Source: Serpentinicella alkaliphila
Lineage (GTDB): Bacteria > Bacillota > Clostridia > Peptostreptococcales > Natronincolaceae
Direction: 5' to 3'
Length of the DNA stretch: 64,000 bases
NCBI RefSeq assembly: GCF_018141405.1
Contig: NZ_CP058648.1
Span: 3,177,001 to 3,241,000, forward strand
The notes beneath the pieces are model-generated. The model saw nothing but the letters and a program-made list of their open reading frames with translations, was not told the origin of the DNA and searched no databases. Positions 45,293 through 54,011 of the stretch are shown here, in pieces (within the stretch, counting starts at the first letter, position 1; every line of letters begins with the position of its first letter). The translations under genes were made by a program, and so were the position numbers.

Positions 45293-45688
45293 TTATATAA
45301 TATTCCTCAAAAAAACATGCAATACTGCAGACAGGAATACTAAAATTCCAATACCCCTATGAACTACTCTCCAATGTTTCTGAAATGCCCTAAATTTCTG
45401 ACCTACAAGCGCAGTAATTGCCATGATAAAAATAGAATATAGCAAAACTGTTCCTGTATGTAATACATATAAACTATAGGCCTGACTTCCATGATAAACT
45501 CCCAGTAAAAGAATTATAAAACCAGTAACAGGATGGGCTTTCCTTGTAAACTGATATAATTGGCCAAGAGTTTTAGCCTTTTCCTTTCCTTCCTTTTTAT
45601 ACTTCTTCATATAATTATGTTTTATAGGATAAATACTTCCCATAATGAAAATAAGCCATAAGTTAATCCAACCCACTGTAGTTATCAT
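45293..45688 (-). CDS. Small four-helix membrane protein, probable b-type haem protein
   Basis: A 131-residue protein with about four membrane helices. Histidines near helix ends (TRKAHPVTGF, LGVYHGSQAY, YVLHTGTV, KHWRVVHRGIG, VLHVFL) suggest two b-haem sites, in the style of cytochrome b561 or DUF4405-like proteins. I do not recognise an exact family. It follows a lipoprotein with a cytochrome b5 fold by 18 nt, so the two may pass electrons across the membrane to an extracytoplasmic acceptor. GGGGG precedes the ATG. Confidence 0.7.
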   Translation of the reverse strand: MITTVGWINLWLIFIMGSIYPIKHNYMKKYKKEGKEKAKTLGQLYQFTRKAHPVTGFIILLLGVYHGSQAYSLYVLHTGTVLLYSIFIMAITALVGQKFRAFQKHWRVVHRGIGILVFLSAVLHVFLRNII

Positions 45689-45706
45689 TACAGCACCCCC
45701 AAAAAA

Positions 45707-46063
45707 TCATTTCTCAATCCTACCTATTGCTTTAATATTTTTAAGAACTTTAGTGCCATGAGGAGAATCTCTCAAAATTTCTTCAGATAAATCTCTTCCT
45801 GCCTGAAAACCATTATGAGTTCCAGATTTCCATTTTGAAGAACTAGTCACATCATAAACTATACCATCCACCACAATATATGCATTTCTACCTTCATTAC
45901 CATCATTTAGAGCTACCTCTTCCATGACCATAATAGGCAATTCCTCTATAGCAACATCTTTAGTAGTATTATTACTATCTGAAGCTTTATCAGTTTTGCA
46001 AGCAACTATAACTAATAATAAAACCATAAGTAATAATATAAAAAATAAATATCTTTTTTTCAT
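45707..46063 (-). CDS. Cytochrome b5-like haem-binding lipoprotein
   Basis: A 118-residue exported lipoprotein. The signal MKKRYLFFILLLMVLLLVIVAC carries the lipobox cysteine near 22. The mature domain reads GRNAYIVVDGIVYDVTSSSKWKSGTHNGFQAGRDLSEEILRDSPHG, a cytochrome b5 domain whose two haem-ligand histidines would be those in GTHNG and SPHG. I start it at ATG 46063, with GAGGTG upstream, not at the GTG at 46072. It is co-transcribed with a membrane protein rich in histidines, forming a possible electron-transfer pair. Confidence 0.85.
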   Translation of the reverse strand: MKKRYLFFILLLMVLLLVIVACKTDKASDSNNTTKDVAIEELPIMVMEEVALNDGNEGRNAYIVVDGIVYDVTSSSKWKSGTHNGFQAGRDLSEEILRDSPHGTKVLKNIKAIGRIEK

Positions 46064-46292
46064 TACCATCACCTCTTTATGATTATACTTATTTAATAGC
46101 CAAAATATCTTATGTTAAACTTTTTTCTTTGATTTACGAATGTACTGTTTCTGATTCCAAATTTATCAGATTTGTTAATTAAATATAACTATTTAAAGGT
46201 AGCGTGGTAACAAGTAGCCGTATAGCTAAGAAAATTTACAATCCTACAGTAGGAGGGGAAGAAGTAATGAGTTGCTGAAACTTTCACTTAAA

Positions 46293-46346
46293 AAGGGAGA
46301 TATATCCCTCAATCGTACTGGTATACGTTGATGATATATCTCCCTT
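46293..46346 (-). terminator. Terminator of the nucleoside ABC operon
   Basis: AAGGGAGATATATC and GATATATCTCCCTT are perfect 14-nt arms with a 26-nt inner part containing its own CGTA/TACG stem. On the minus strand a TTTTTAAG tract follows. It lies about 30 nt after the last permease gene. Confidence 0.85.
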
Positions 46347-46376
46347 CACAAAATCTAGATGCTGTTTTTGGATAGC

Positions 46377-47312
46377 TTAACGCTCTTCGCGATAGTATGG
46401 GGTTCCTAGTGCCTTCGGTCCCTGACTCTCTCTAGAATTTTTCATAGATACAAAAACTAAAACAATTATTGTAACAAGATATGGTAACATATCAATTAAA
46501 TATTGGGAAACTTGTAAGCCAGTCCCCTGTATTCTAAAGCCGATAATATCAAGACCGCCGAAAAGATATGAGCCCATTAAAGCCTTATATGGATTCCATG
46601 CAGCAAAAATTACTAAAGCAACAGCAATCCAGCCTCTACCTGCAGTTACATAATCCTGCCAAGCTGGAACATACACCAATGATAGATATGCTCCTCCAAG
46701 ACCACAAAGTGCTCCACCTAATAGCACATGAACATACTTATATTTAGTTATATTAATGCTGGCTGCATCAGCAGCCCCTGGATTTTCCCCTACTGCCCTT
46801 AAATTTAAGCCAAAAGAAGTCCTATATAGATAAATACCTAATAAAATTGCAACAATATATCCTAAGTAAACAAACATATCATGTCTAAAAAATATTTGTC
46901 CTAAAAATGGGATATCTGACAGACCAGGAATTGCTACTGGCTTAAAAAAAGCTTTTATTTTATCAGGAGCAATCTGTCCTACTAATCTCTGTCCCATAAA
47001 CGACGAAAAACCCGTGCCAAATATTGTAAGTGTTAAGCCGGAAACTACCTGATTAGCCCTTAATGTTATTGTAAGTAGCGCATAAATTAAAGCCCCTGCC
47101 GCTCCTGCTATCATAGCAGCAAACAAAGCTAAAAATGGATTTTGAGTTAATAATCCTACTTGAAAACCAATAACAGCACCCATTAACATCATTCCTTCAA
47201 CTCCTAGGTTTAAGTGTCCAGCTTTCTCAGAAACTATGGCACCTAGAGTTGCAAACAGTAGTGGTGTTCCCGCTACAACAGCTGCCGCTAAAAAAGATAT
47301 ATTTAAGCCCAT
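46377..47312 (-). CDS. Nucleoside ABC transporter permease 2 (NupQ/YufQ-like)
   Basis: A 311-residue permease with eight or so helices. TPLLFATLGAIVSEKAGHLNLGVEGMMLMGAVIGF is the family signature, and NPGAADAASINITKYKYVHVLLGGALCGLGGAYLSL is the coupling region. It is the last gene of the four-gene transporter operon and begins one base after the previous stop. BMP-type transporters of this subfamily import guanosine and other purine nucleosides. Confidence 0.9.
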   Translation of the reverse strand: MGLNISFLAAAVVAGTPLLFATLGAIVSEKAGHLNLGVEGMMLMGAVIGFQVGLLTQNPFLALFAAMIAGAAGALIYALLTITLRANQVVSGLTLTIFGTGFSSFMGQRLVGQIAPDKIKAFFKPVAIPGLSDIPFLGQIFFRHDMFVYLGYIVAILLGIYLYRTSFGLNLRAVGENPGAADAASINITKYKYVHVLLGGALCGLGGAYLSLVYVPAWQDYVTAGRGWIAVALVIFAAWNPYKALMGSYLFGGLDIIGFRIQGTGLQVSQYLIDMLPYLVTIIVLVFVSMKNSRESQGPKALGTPYYREER

Positions 47313-47313
47313 A

Positions 47314-48417
47314 CTATTTAGCCTCTCTTCCCACTAATATTTCTTGCATTTCTTGCTTATCGTTCTTAGATTTACTAATTCTCTCGAATTTAAACCTTAC
47401 AAAAAACTCACTACCTAAAACGAAGAATAATATCATTCCTTGTAATAATAAAGCCGCTGCCTGAGGTATACCAAAGGCTGTTTGAATAAAAGAACCACCT
47501 TGTAGTAAAGCCGCAAACAAGATAGATACGATTAAAATTACAGGAGCTTTTAATGCGGATAGCCAAGCAACAATGATAGCTGTAAAGCCTACACCAGCAG
47601 AAAGTTCCACTGAAAGTGTGTTATTTACAGCAGAAGCCTGAATCATTCCAACTAAACCACTAAAACCACCACTTAAAATCATTGCAGTAATAATTGTCTT
47701 TTGTATATTAATACCTGCATAACGTGCAGTATTTTCACTTTCGCCTAGAACTGCAATTTCATAACCCTTTTTAGAATGCTTCATGAAAATATAAGTAAAG
47801 ATTACTAATGCTAAAGCAAATATCCATCCGATATGCACACCTAGAAACTTTGGTAAAATTGCATTGTCGGTGAAATTTGCTATTTTAGGAAAACCCATCG
47901 AATTAGGATCTTTCCAAGGACCGTATTGCAAATAAGTAACCCACTTAATAGCAATATAATTCATCATTAAAGTTACTATGGTCTCATTAGTACCCCACTT
48001 CGCTTTTAAAAAAGCAGGAATTAAAGCCCATAGGCCTCCGCCAATAATACCAGTTGTTATCATAAGACTTAATAGGATTGGCTTAGGCAATTGTGAGAAA
48101 TTCAGTGCAACAAAACTAGCTGAAAGCGCACCAATCATTATTTGGCCTTCTCCACCGATATTCCAGAATTGCATTCTAAAGGCTATACTAATACCAAGTG
48201 CTGAAATAATTAAAGGAATAGCTTTGATTATGGTCTCTTTTGTTCTATAGGCAGATCCAAAAGCACCATTTATCATAGATATATAAACTGACATAGGATT
48301 TAAGTCTAGAATCATTATAAAAAATGCAGAAGTTAATAAAGCAAGGAGGATGGCAATTAGTTTAATACCTGTTGCCTTTCTCTTAGAAACTTCACTTCGT
48401 TTAACAAGCTTAAACAT
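47314..48417 (-). CDS. Nucleoside ABC transporter permease 1 (NupP/YufP-like)
   Basis: A 367-residue permease. Family features are the N-terminal signal-anchor helix, AFRMQFWNIGGEGQIMIGALSASF and ALGISIAFR. The start at ATG 48417 is supported by GGAGGTGG 3-4 nt upstream, inside the ATPase gene's last codons, so the frames overlap by 8 nt; an earlier ATG (48450) lies well inside that gene. It pairs with the other permease to form the membrane channel. Confidence 0.9.
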   Translation of the reverse strand: MFKLVKRSEVSKRKATGIKLIAILLALLTSAFFIMILDLNPMSVYISMINGAFGSAYRTKETIIKAIPLIISALGISIAFRMQFWNIGGEGQIMIGALSASFVALNFSQLPKPILLSLMITTGIIGGGLWALIPAFLKAKWGTNETIVTLMMNYIAIKWVTYLQYGPWKDPNSMGFPKIANFTDNAILPKFLGVHIGWIFALALVIFTYIFMKHSKKGYEIAVLGESENTARYAGINIQKTIITAMILSGGFSGLVGMIQASAVNNTLSVELSAGVGFTAIIVAWLSALKAPVILIVSILFAALLQGGSFIQTAFGIPQAAALLLQGMILFFVLGSEFFVRFKFERISKSKNDKQEMQEILVGREAK

Positions 48418-49942
48418 GCTCCACCTCCAATTCATCCAACTTTTCACCAACCATTAGTAACCCTAACTTTTCTCTTGTGGCTTCTTTTGCGTCAATAATA
48501 CCAGTAATTTCTCCGTCACATAAAACCATAATTCTATCACACAATTCAATTAGTACATCAAGGTCTTCAGCAACAAATAGAATAGCTACACCTTTTTGTT
48601 TCTCTTCATTGAGTAAATCATAAATCATATGACTAGCATTAATATCTAGACCTCTAACAGGATACGCCGTAATTATTAAGTCAGGATTAGAATCTAATTC
48701 TCTGCCCAGCAATACCTTTTGTATATTTCCACCTGATAAATCTCTAATCGGATGATTAATACCAGGAGTCTTGATTTCCAATTTATCTATTAACTCTAAT
48801 GCCTTTTTCGCAGCCGGCTTACGATCAATGAGCCAGCCTTTTTGGTTTTGATATTGTTTTAAAATTAAATTATCAACCATATCCATCGAAGCAACTAACC
48901 CCATGCCCAATCGGTCCTCAGGAATAAAACTCATACTAATACCTTTAGTAATAATTTCTTTTGGAGATTTACCAATTAAATTATCACCCTTAAATATGAT
49001 TTGACCTGATTTAACTGGATATAGGCCTGCAATAGCTTCACAAAGTTCTTTCTGTCCACTACCGGCAATACCTGCCACACCTAAGATTTCTCCACTACGT
49101 AAGTTAAAGTTTAAACCTTTCAAGCCTTCAACTTTTTCCTCATTTAATACCCTTAGATTACTTACGTTTAGAACAATGTCCTGTTTCTCAATTTCAAGTC
49201 TCTTAATTTCCAAATCAACAGAACGACCAACCATTAAATCCGTTAATTCCTTAGGGTTTGTATTTATTTTATCTAAAGTCCGAATAGTATTACCCTTTCG
49301 AAGCACAGTAATGCGATCAGCTACTTCCATTACCTCATTCATTTTGTGAGATATAAATATAACAGCGCAGCCCTCATCCTTCATTCTTTGCATTATTTTA
49401 AATAATTTAGCTGTTTCTTGAGGAGTCAATACAGCAGTAGGTTCATCTAGAATTAAGATATTTGCTCCCCTATATAAAACCTTTAGAATTTCTAAGGTTT
49501 GCTTTTCTCCGACAGACATATCATATACTTTTTTATCTGGGTCAACATCTAAACCAAATTTCAAAGAAACTTCCTTGATCTTAGTTGTCAGTTTTTTTTG
49601 ATTTAGAAAAAGCCCGGTCTTTTGACCTAGTATAATATTTTCTTTAGCAGTTAAAACATCAACAAGTTTAAAATGCTGATGAATCATACCAATTCCAGCA
49701 TTAATCGAATCCTTTGGTGAAGCAAATTTTACTTCTTCCCCAAGAATAAAAATAGAACCGCCGTCAGGGGTATAAATCCCTGACAGCATGTTCATTAATG
49801 TGCTTTTTCCAGCACCATTTTCCCCTAGTAGAGCATGAATCTCTCCGGAGTTAACAGTAAGATTAACATCTTGGTTAGCAATAACCTTGCCGAAAGTTTT
49901 GGTGATTCCTTGCATCGAAATATAGGACATACCCTTAATCAT
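48410..49942 (-). CDS. Nucleoside ABC transporter ATPase with two nucleotide-binding domains (NupO/YufO-like)
   Basis: A 510-residue tandem ABC ATPase. Domain 1 has Walker A GENGAGKSTLMNMLSG and Walker B NILILDEPTAVLTP. Domain 2 has a degenerate P-loop AGIAGSGQKELCEAIAG and the signature LSGGNIQKVLLGREL; its Walker B (DLIITAYPVRGLD) lacks the usual glutamate, as is common in this subfamily. The order lipoprotein-ATPase-permease-permease is that of nupN-nupO-nupP-nupQ. Confidence 0.92.
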   Translation of the reverse strand: MIKGMSYISMQGITKTFGKVIANQDVNLTVNSGEIHALLGENGAGKSTLMNMLSGIYTPDGGSIFILGEEVKFASPKDSINAGIGMIHQHFKLVDVLTAKENIILGQKTGLFLNQKKLTTKIKEVSLKFGLDVDPDKKVYDMSVGEKQTLEILKVLYRGANILILDEPTAVLTPQETAKLFKIMQRMKDEGCAVIFISHKMNEVMEVADRITVLRKGNTIRTLDKINTNPKELTDLMVGRSVDLEIKRLEIEKQDIVLNVSNLRVLNEEKVEGLKGLNFNLRSGEILGVAGIAGSGQKELCEAIAGLYPVKSGQIIFKGDNLIGKSPKEIITKGISMSFIPEDRLGMGLVASMDMVDNLILKQYQNQKGWLIDRKPAAKKALELIDKLEIKTPGINHPIRDLSGGNIQKVLLGRELDSNPDLIITAYPVRGLDINASHMIYDLLNEEKQKGVAILFVAEDLDVLIELCDRIMVLCDGEITGIIDAKEATREKLGLLMVGEKLDELEVEHV

Positions 49943-49962
49943 TTTATCACCTAATCTAATTG

Positions 49963-51063
49963 TTATTTTACGTTACCTTCTACACCTTGAACAAACCAAT
50001 CAAAACTTAACATTTCTACATCAGTCATCATTACGCCATCTGGAACCTTAACTTCTCCTGTTTGATCTTTAATTGGACCAACAAAGATTTTTTGTGTTCC
50101 AGCGATAATTTCTTCTTGAGCCTTCTCAACTAAAGCCTTTGCCTCAGCAGGGGCATTTTCTGTAAGTGGAGCTAATTCAACTATACCTTCATCCATACCA
50201 CCCCAGTAACTTTTAGCTTCCCAAGTACCTTCCATTATAGCTTGTACTTGATCTACATAGTATGGTCCCCAGTTCCAAATAGGAGCTGTCATATAAGCCT
50301 TTGGAGCCGTATCTTTCATATCAGTGTTATAACCTACAGACCATTTACCTCTTTCCTCAGCAGCTATCTGAGGTCCAGCTGTATCTTGATGTTGTGCAAT
50401 TACGTCAGCACCTTCATCTAATAAAGCAATAGCAGCTTCTTTTTCCTTAGCAGGATCGTACCAAGTGTTTGTCCATTTAACACTTACTACCGCGTCAGGA
50501 TTAACGGATTGTACACCTAAAGTGAAAGCATTAATTCCTCTAATTACTTCAGGAATATTAAAAGCAGCAACGTAACCAATTTTATTTGACTCTGTTTTTA
50601 AACCAGCAACTATACCTGATAAATATCTAGCTTGATATATTCTACCAAAATAATTTGACATATTTTCAGTCATTTTATAACCAGAGCAATGTATGAACTT
50701 AACATCTGGAAACTCTTTAGATACTTTTTCCATATAATCCATATAACCAAAGCTTGTAGCAAAAATAACAGTTGCACCTTGATCAATCATGTCTCTCATA
50801 ACTTTTTCTACTTCTGGACCTTCTGGAACAGACTCTTTATAAAATGTTTCTACATTTAATTGTTCTTCTAAGTATTTTCTTCCCTCATTGTGGGCATAAG
50901 TCCAACCACCATCACCAATTGGTCCAACATAAATAAAACCTACTTTGATTTGTTCATTCTTGTCTTCAACCTTTGGTGCATCTGCCTTTTGGCTAGTACA
51001 ACCAGTTATTAGTAAAGCTGCAATCATTACCATAATAAGCACTAAACTTAAAACTTTTTTCAT
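49963..51063 (-). CDS. BMP-family nucleoside-binding lipoprotein (NupN/PnrA-like)
   Basis: A 366-residue receptor. MKKVLSLVLIMVMIAALLITGC is a lipoprotein signal. The mature protein starts with KVGFIYVGPIGDGGWTYAHNEGRKYLEEQL, and GATVIFATSFGYMDYM and IGYVAAFNIPEVIRGINAFTLG follow, all BMP family. It binds purine nucleosides in characterised relatives. A guanine-class riboswitch in the leader fits this substrate. TTAGGGGG precedes the ATG. Confidence 0.92.
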   Translation of the reverse strand: MKKVLSLVLIMVMIAALLITGCTSQKADAPKVEDKNEQIKVGFIYVGPIGDGGWTYAHNEGRKYLEEQLNVETFYKESVPEGPEVEKVMRDMIDQGATVIFATSFGYMDYMEKVSKEFPDVKFIHCSGYKMTENMSNYFGRIYQARYLSGIVAGLKTESNKIGYVAAFNIPEVIRGINAFTLGVQSVNPDAVVSVKWTNTWYDPAKEKEAAIALLDEGADVIAQHQDTAGPQIAAEERGKWSVGYNTDMKDTAPKAYMTAPIWNWGPYYVDQVQAIMEGTWEAKSYWGGMDEGIVELAPLTENAPAEAKALVEKAQEEIIAGTQKIFVGPIKDQTGEVKVPDGVMMTDVEMLSFDWFVQGVEGNVK

Positions 51064-51203
51064 TAATTTTCTCCCCCTAAAATTTTATAATGTATATTGT
51101 AAACCAAGATATAAGTCAATTCCTAAAAGGGCCTTGAACAATACCTGGATTTCTTTTTAATAGGATTCAACCTAACAGACTACTCCTTCTACTGAAAAAA
51201 ATA

Positions 51204-51239
51204 AAACCCCCCTAGAATGTTTCACACTCAGGGAGGTTT
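51204..51239 (-). terminator. Terminator of the purine riboswitch
   Basis: On the minus strand AAACCTCCCT / AGGGGGGTTT (10 bp with one G-U pair) closes a 16-nt loop and is followed by TTTATTTTTTT. It lies between the aptamer and the binding-protein gene. Confidence 0.85.
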
Positions 51240-51322
51240 ATAAGTAAATTAAAAGTAGTACTAATATAACTATTACTCTCCATATACAAAGTAGTAATAG
51301 TATATACTACAATAAAATATAA

Positions 51323-51400
51323 ACACCCCGTAGTCCGGCAATTTACGGTAGCCAGGTAGAAACGTTTAGACCCTATCTCTAAACATATACGGAAATACGA
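51323..51400 (-). promoter_or_regulatory. Purine riboswitch, guanine class
   Basis: On the minus strand the aptamer reads CGTATATG, P2 GTTTAGA/TCTAAAC with L2 GATAGGG, then GTTTCTACC, P3 around loop CCGTAAAT, then GGACTACGGGG. The pyrimidine in GACTA is C, the guanine/hypoxanthine-specific state; adenine switches have GATTA. L2 GG and L3 CC can make the loop-loop contact. It precedes a terminator and the nucleoside transporter operon. Confidence 0.95.
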
Positions 51401-51441
51401 ATAATTTATTAAATTATTAACTTGTTGTTCACTATAGTCAT

Positions 51442-51470
51442 ATAATATAAGAATTTGAAATAAAAATCAA
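51442..51470 (-). promoter_or_regulatory. Promoter of the nucleoside transporter transcript
   Basis: On the minus strand TTGATT and TATTAT are separated by 17 nt, about 40 nt before the aptamer. Good match and position. Confidence 0.65.
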
Positions 51471-51900
51471 TAGGTAATTATGTTTTATACTAAACTTTTT
51501 GTTTCTAAATTACAATATCAAATACAACCTCCTTAAGTAGTACCTATTATGATTATTTTCACCTATCAGAACTATTAAAAATTATTATTAATAGCACCAT
51601 ATAAACAATAGAACTATTTCACTTATACCCCTATACACACAAAAAAGTGATGTATTAACTTAGTTGCATTTCATACTAATATCATTGATCAAAATACGTT
51701 CTATAAGCTATCCCGGCCCCTACGCCTAAAACTCTCTCTCAGTTATTTTTGAAATATCCAAATGTATGGATCGAATAAAACAGAACTTTACAAACACTTA
51801 TAAACATCAAAACAATTTCTGGACTACAGATAGTACACTGTAGTATATTTTCTTGTCATCATATCCAACATTCAGCACGTTTCAGTATATTACTCTCAGC
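51471..51900. other. Intergenic stretch without a supported gene
   Basis: About 430 bp, AT-rich, between the nucleoside promoter and the small regulator gene. No frame, RNA motif or clear terminator was found. Confidence 0.45.
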
Positions 51901-52203
51901 CTATGTATTGGTATCTATATACTTCTTCAGTAAGTTCTCTAATGAATTTACGTACTCAATAAAATCTTTTTTACCTCGTTCAGTTAAACTATATATAGTT
52001 TGAGGTTTCTTATTAAAAAAACTCTTTAGTATTTCTATATATCCTGATTCACTCAATTTTGATAAATGTACACTTAAATTCCCATCCGTTGCTCCCGTAA
52101 CTTCCTTTAACTCCTTAAAACTTTTCTCACCACCTATCAGACATGATACTATAGCAATTCTAATCTTCGATTGAAATATATCAGGTATTGAATTTATATC
52201 CAA
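51901..52203 (-). CDS. Small winged-helix transcriptional regulator
   Basis: A 100-residue DNA-binding protein: DIFQSKIRIAIVSCLIGGEKSFKELKEVTGATDGNLSVHLSKLSESGYIEI is the helix-turn-helix core and FNKKPQTIYSLTERGKKDFIEYVNSLENLL the wing and dimer helix, as in the ArsR/PadR-like winged-helix group. It follows the membrane protein gene by 6 nt, using a TTG start after AGGTGAG. The pair is a common arrangement in Firmicutes; its signal is unknown. Confidence 0.85.
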   Translation of the reverse strand: MDINSIPDIFQSKIRIAIVSCLIGGEKSFKELKEVTGATDGNLSVHLSKLSESGYIEILKSFFNKKPQTIYSLTERGKKDFIEYVNSLENLLKKYIDTNT

Positions 52204-52209
52204 TTATAC

Positions 52210-52854
52210 TCACCTCACCTGTTGAGACTTTAAAAAGAAACCTGTGTAAAAAAATGTAAATGGAAATGCTATAGAATATAAGATTTGAGTTGTTGAATCG
52301 CTTAATAGTGGTATATTAAAATATGCATACAGAGCACTAATCCCTATATAAGCACAGGATAAATACTTAAGCTGCCTATACCCTGTAAACCATGATGTAA
52401 TCAAAAGACCCATTGCCAAACTAAAAAACATAGTTGAAAAACTATTTGCTCGAATAGTGATCATTTCTAAATTCAACTCACTAGTACCAGTAACAATACT
52501 AAATTTAGAAGGTATTACGTTTATGGCTAAAATTAATACCCAAACCTTCATTAACTGTTTTTCTAAACCTACAAGTGGTATTTTGTTAGAAACTTTTCTA
52601 TAAACTAAAGCTGCAACCAATGCAATTATGGATACAGGCGCCATAAAATTTAATATTGGATAGTTATTTAATATATATCCCACTTTTTCTTTATTTACTG
52701 TCATATAAAGCATTATTATACTATTTAGTGTAAAAAGCAATCCCCAATAAATAAATATAGTACTAAAAGATATAAAAGATTCTTTTGTTCTACTTATTAT
52801 GCTCTTTATTAATTCAACACTCTCAACTGCTTCATTTAAGATTTTTTCGTCCAT
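52210..52854 (-). CDS. Multi-pass membrane protein paired with a regulator
   Basis: A 214-residue protein. A short cytoplasmic lead (MDEKILNEAVESVELIKSIISRTKES) is followed by about six hydrophobic segments. No catalytic motif is visible and I do not recognise the family. The start at 52854 is chosen because GGGAGG lies 8 nt upstream; the ATG at 52899 has no such site. Its stop is 6 nt before the regulator's TTG start, so they form an operon. Confidence 0.75.
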   Translation of the reverse strand: MDEKILNEAVESVELIKSIISRTKESFISFSTIFIYWGLLFTLNSIIMLYMTVNKEKVGYILNNYPILNFMAPVSIIALVAALVYRKVSNKIPLVGLEKQLMKVWVLILAINVIPSKFSIVTGTSELNLEMITIRANSFSTMFFSLAMGLLITSWFTGYRQLKYLSCAYIGISALYAYFNIPLLSDSTTQILYSIAFPFTFFYTGFFLKSQQVR

Positions 52855-53265
52855 AAAATTACCTCCCAGTTTTAATATTAAAAGTACTTTATAAAACAAA
52901 GTATAATATTAAGTTCGAAAATTGTCAATGTATTTTAAAATTTATTTATTTAACCCTTCTAACAATCAAAAGATTTGAAGGAAAAATTGAAGAAGCCGCA
53001 TTATTTGGATTAAGACACCCGCCTCTGAATAGAGACCACTGAAAAATAATATACTTTTTTGTAATTACATTTATAAATAGTTCTAAACGAAAGAAAACCT
53101 TTGAGAACGTTCCAAATTCTCAAATATTTTACTAGTTTTTATTGCTATTTTAGTGATTTTAATTTCATTATTCTCTTTAAATTAACTACAAATACTGTTA
53201 ATGCCCCCTGCTATAGAACGGCATTTTATGTGCAACTCAATTGACAAAATCTATTTGAAATAAAT
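52855..53265. other. Gene-free stretch left of the DUF6431/DDE/AAA element
   Basis: About 410 bp containing the membrane gene's promoter region (minus strand) and unassigned AT-rich sequence. The left end of the mobile element is somewhere here; no clean terminal repeat could be matched to the right side. Confidence 0.4.
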
Positions 53266-53327
53266 AAAGGATAAACATCAAGTAGTTGACTAAATTCTTG
53301 TCAACCTATTTAATGGTTATCCTTTTT
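53266..53327 (+). terminator. Nested hairpin shielding the mobile element
   Basis: AAAGGATAAACAT / ATGGTTATCCTTT (one mismatch) encloses an inner GTTGAC / GTCAAC stem and is followed by TTTTTATG. It would block outside transcription entering the transposition genes. Confidence 0.55.
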
Positions 53328-53416
53328 ATGTTATTATTACAGTCTATATTTATTTAGAAAGAAAGACAGAAGTCTCCTCTACCACAATTCAACTTCTGTC
53401 CCCATAAAACAATATT

Positions 53417-53931
53417 ATGATAACTCTAATTACAGATAAAATCAATACATTTAATCAAATTTCATATAATAAATTTCTTGATACTATAAACCTCTACCAA
53501 TTATCTTGCTCCTGTACCTTGTCTGGCTGCCTTATTAAACATGGTTACTATAACCGTTCTATTAAGACACCCGAAGGTTTCATTACACTGTCCATTTTGC
53601 GCATGAAATGTAAACGCGGGCAAGACGCATGCCATATTCCCTAAGTTTATCGTTCCTTACTCCCAAATACTTCTTAATGACCATATATCAATGATAAGAG
53701 CATATATTTCCAATGATTCATTTGAATCCATTATGACTACCAATGAATATATAGATGAAAGTAACATCAGATATGTTATCAGTATGTATTTAAGGTACTG
53801 GAAGGAAGCTCTTCTTCGCTTTCGGATTTTCTATTGCCGATGATATCGTATCCATCATAAGACACTGTCTTTCTACATTCAAACGGCAGTTTATGCAGAT
53901 TAAATGCATACCAAATATTATATTTACATAA
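53417..53931 (+). pseudogene. DUF6431-type protein, frameshifted
   Basis: The readable protein begins with a Cys-rich segment SCSCTLSGCLIKHGYYNRSIKTPEGFITLSILRMKCKR. After a frameshift near 53620 it continues THAIFPKFIVPYSQILLNDHISMIRAY. A second frameshift near 53820 leads to SIADDIVSIIRHCLSTFKRQFMQIKC, ending at 53931. DUF6431 proteins accompany DDE transposases in Firmicutes and may recognise element ends. Two frameshifts make it non-functional. Confidence 0.72.
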
Positions 53932-54011
53932 AACCACATAAGCCTGTTTTACCATTTGTTTTTTATATTCTAAACTCTAAATATACTTTAAATAGAAGGA
54001 GGATTTTAAAG

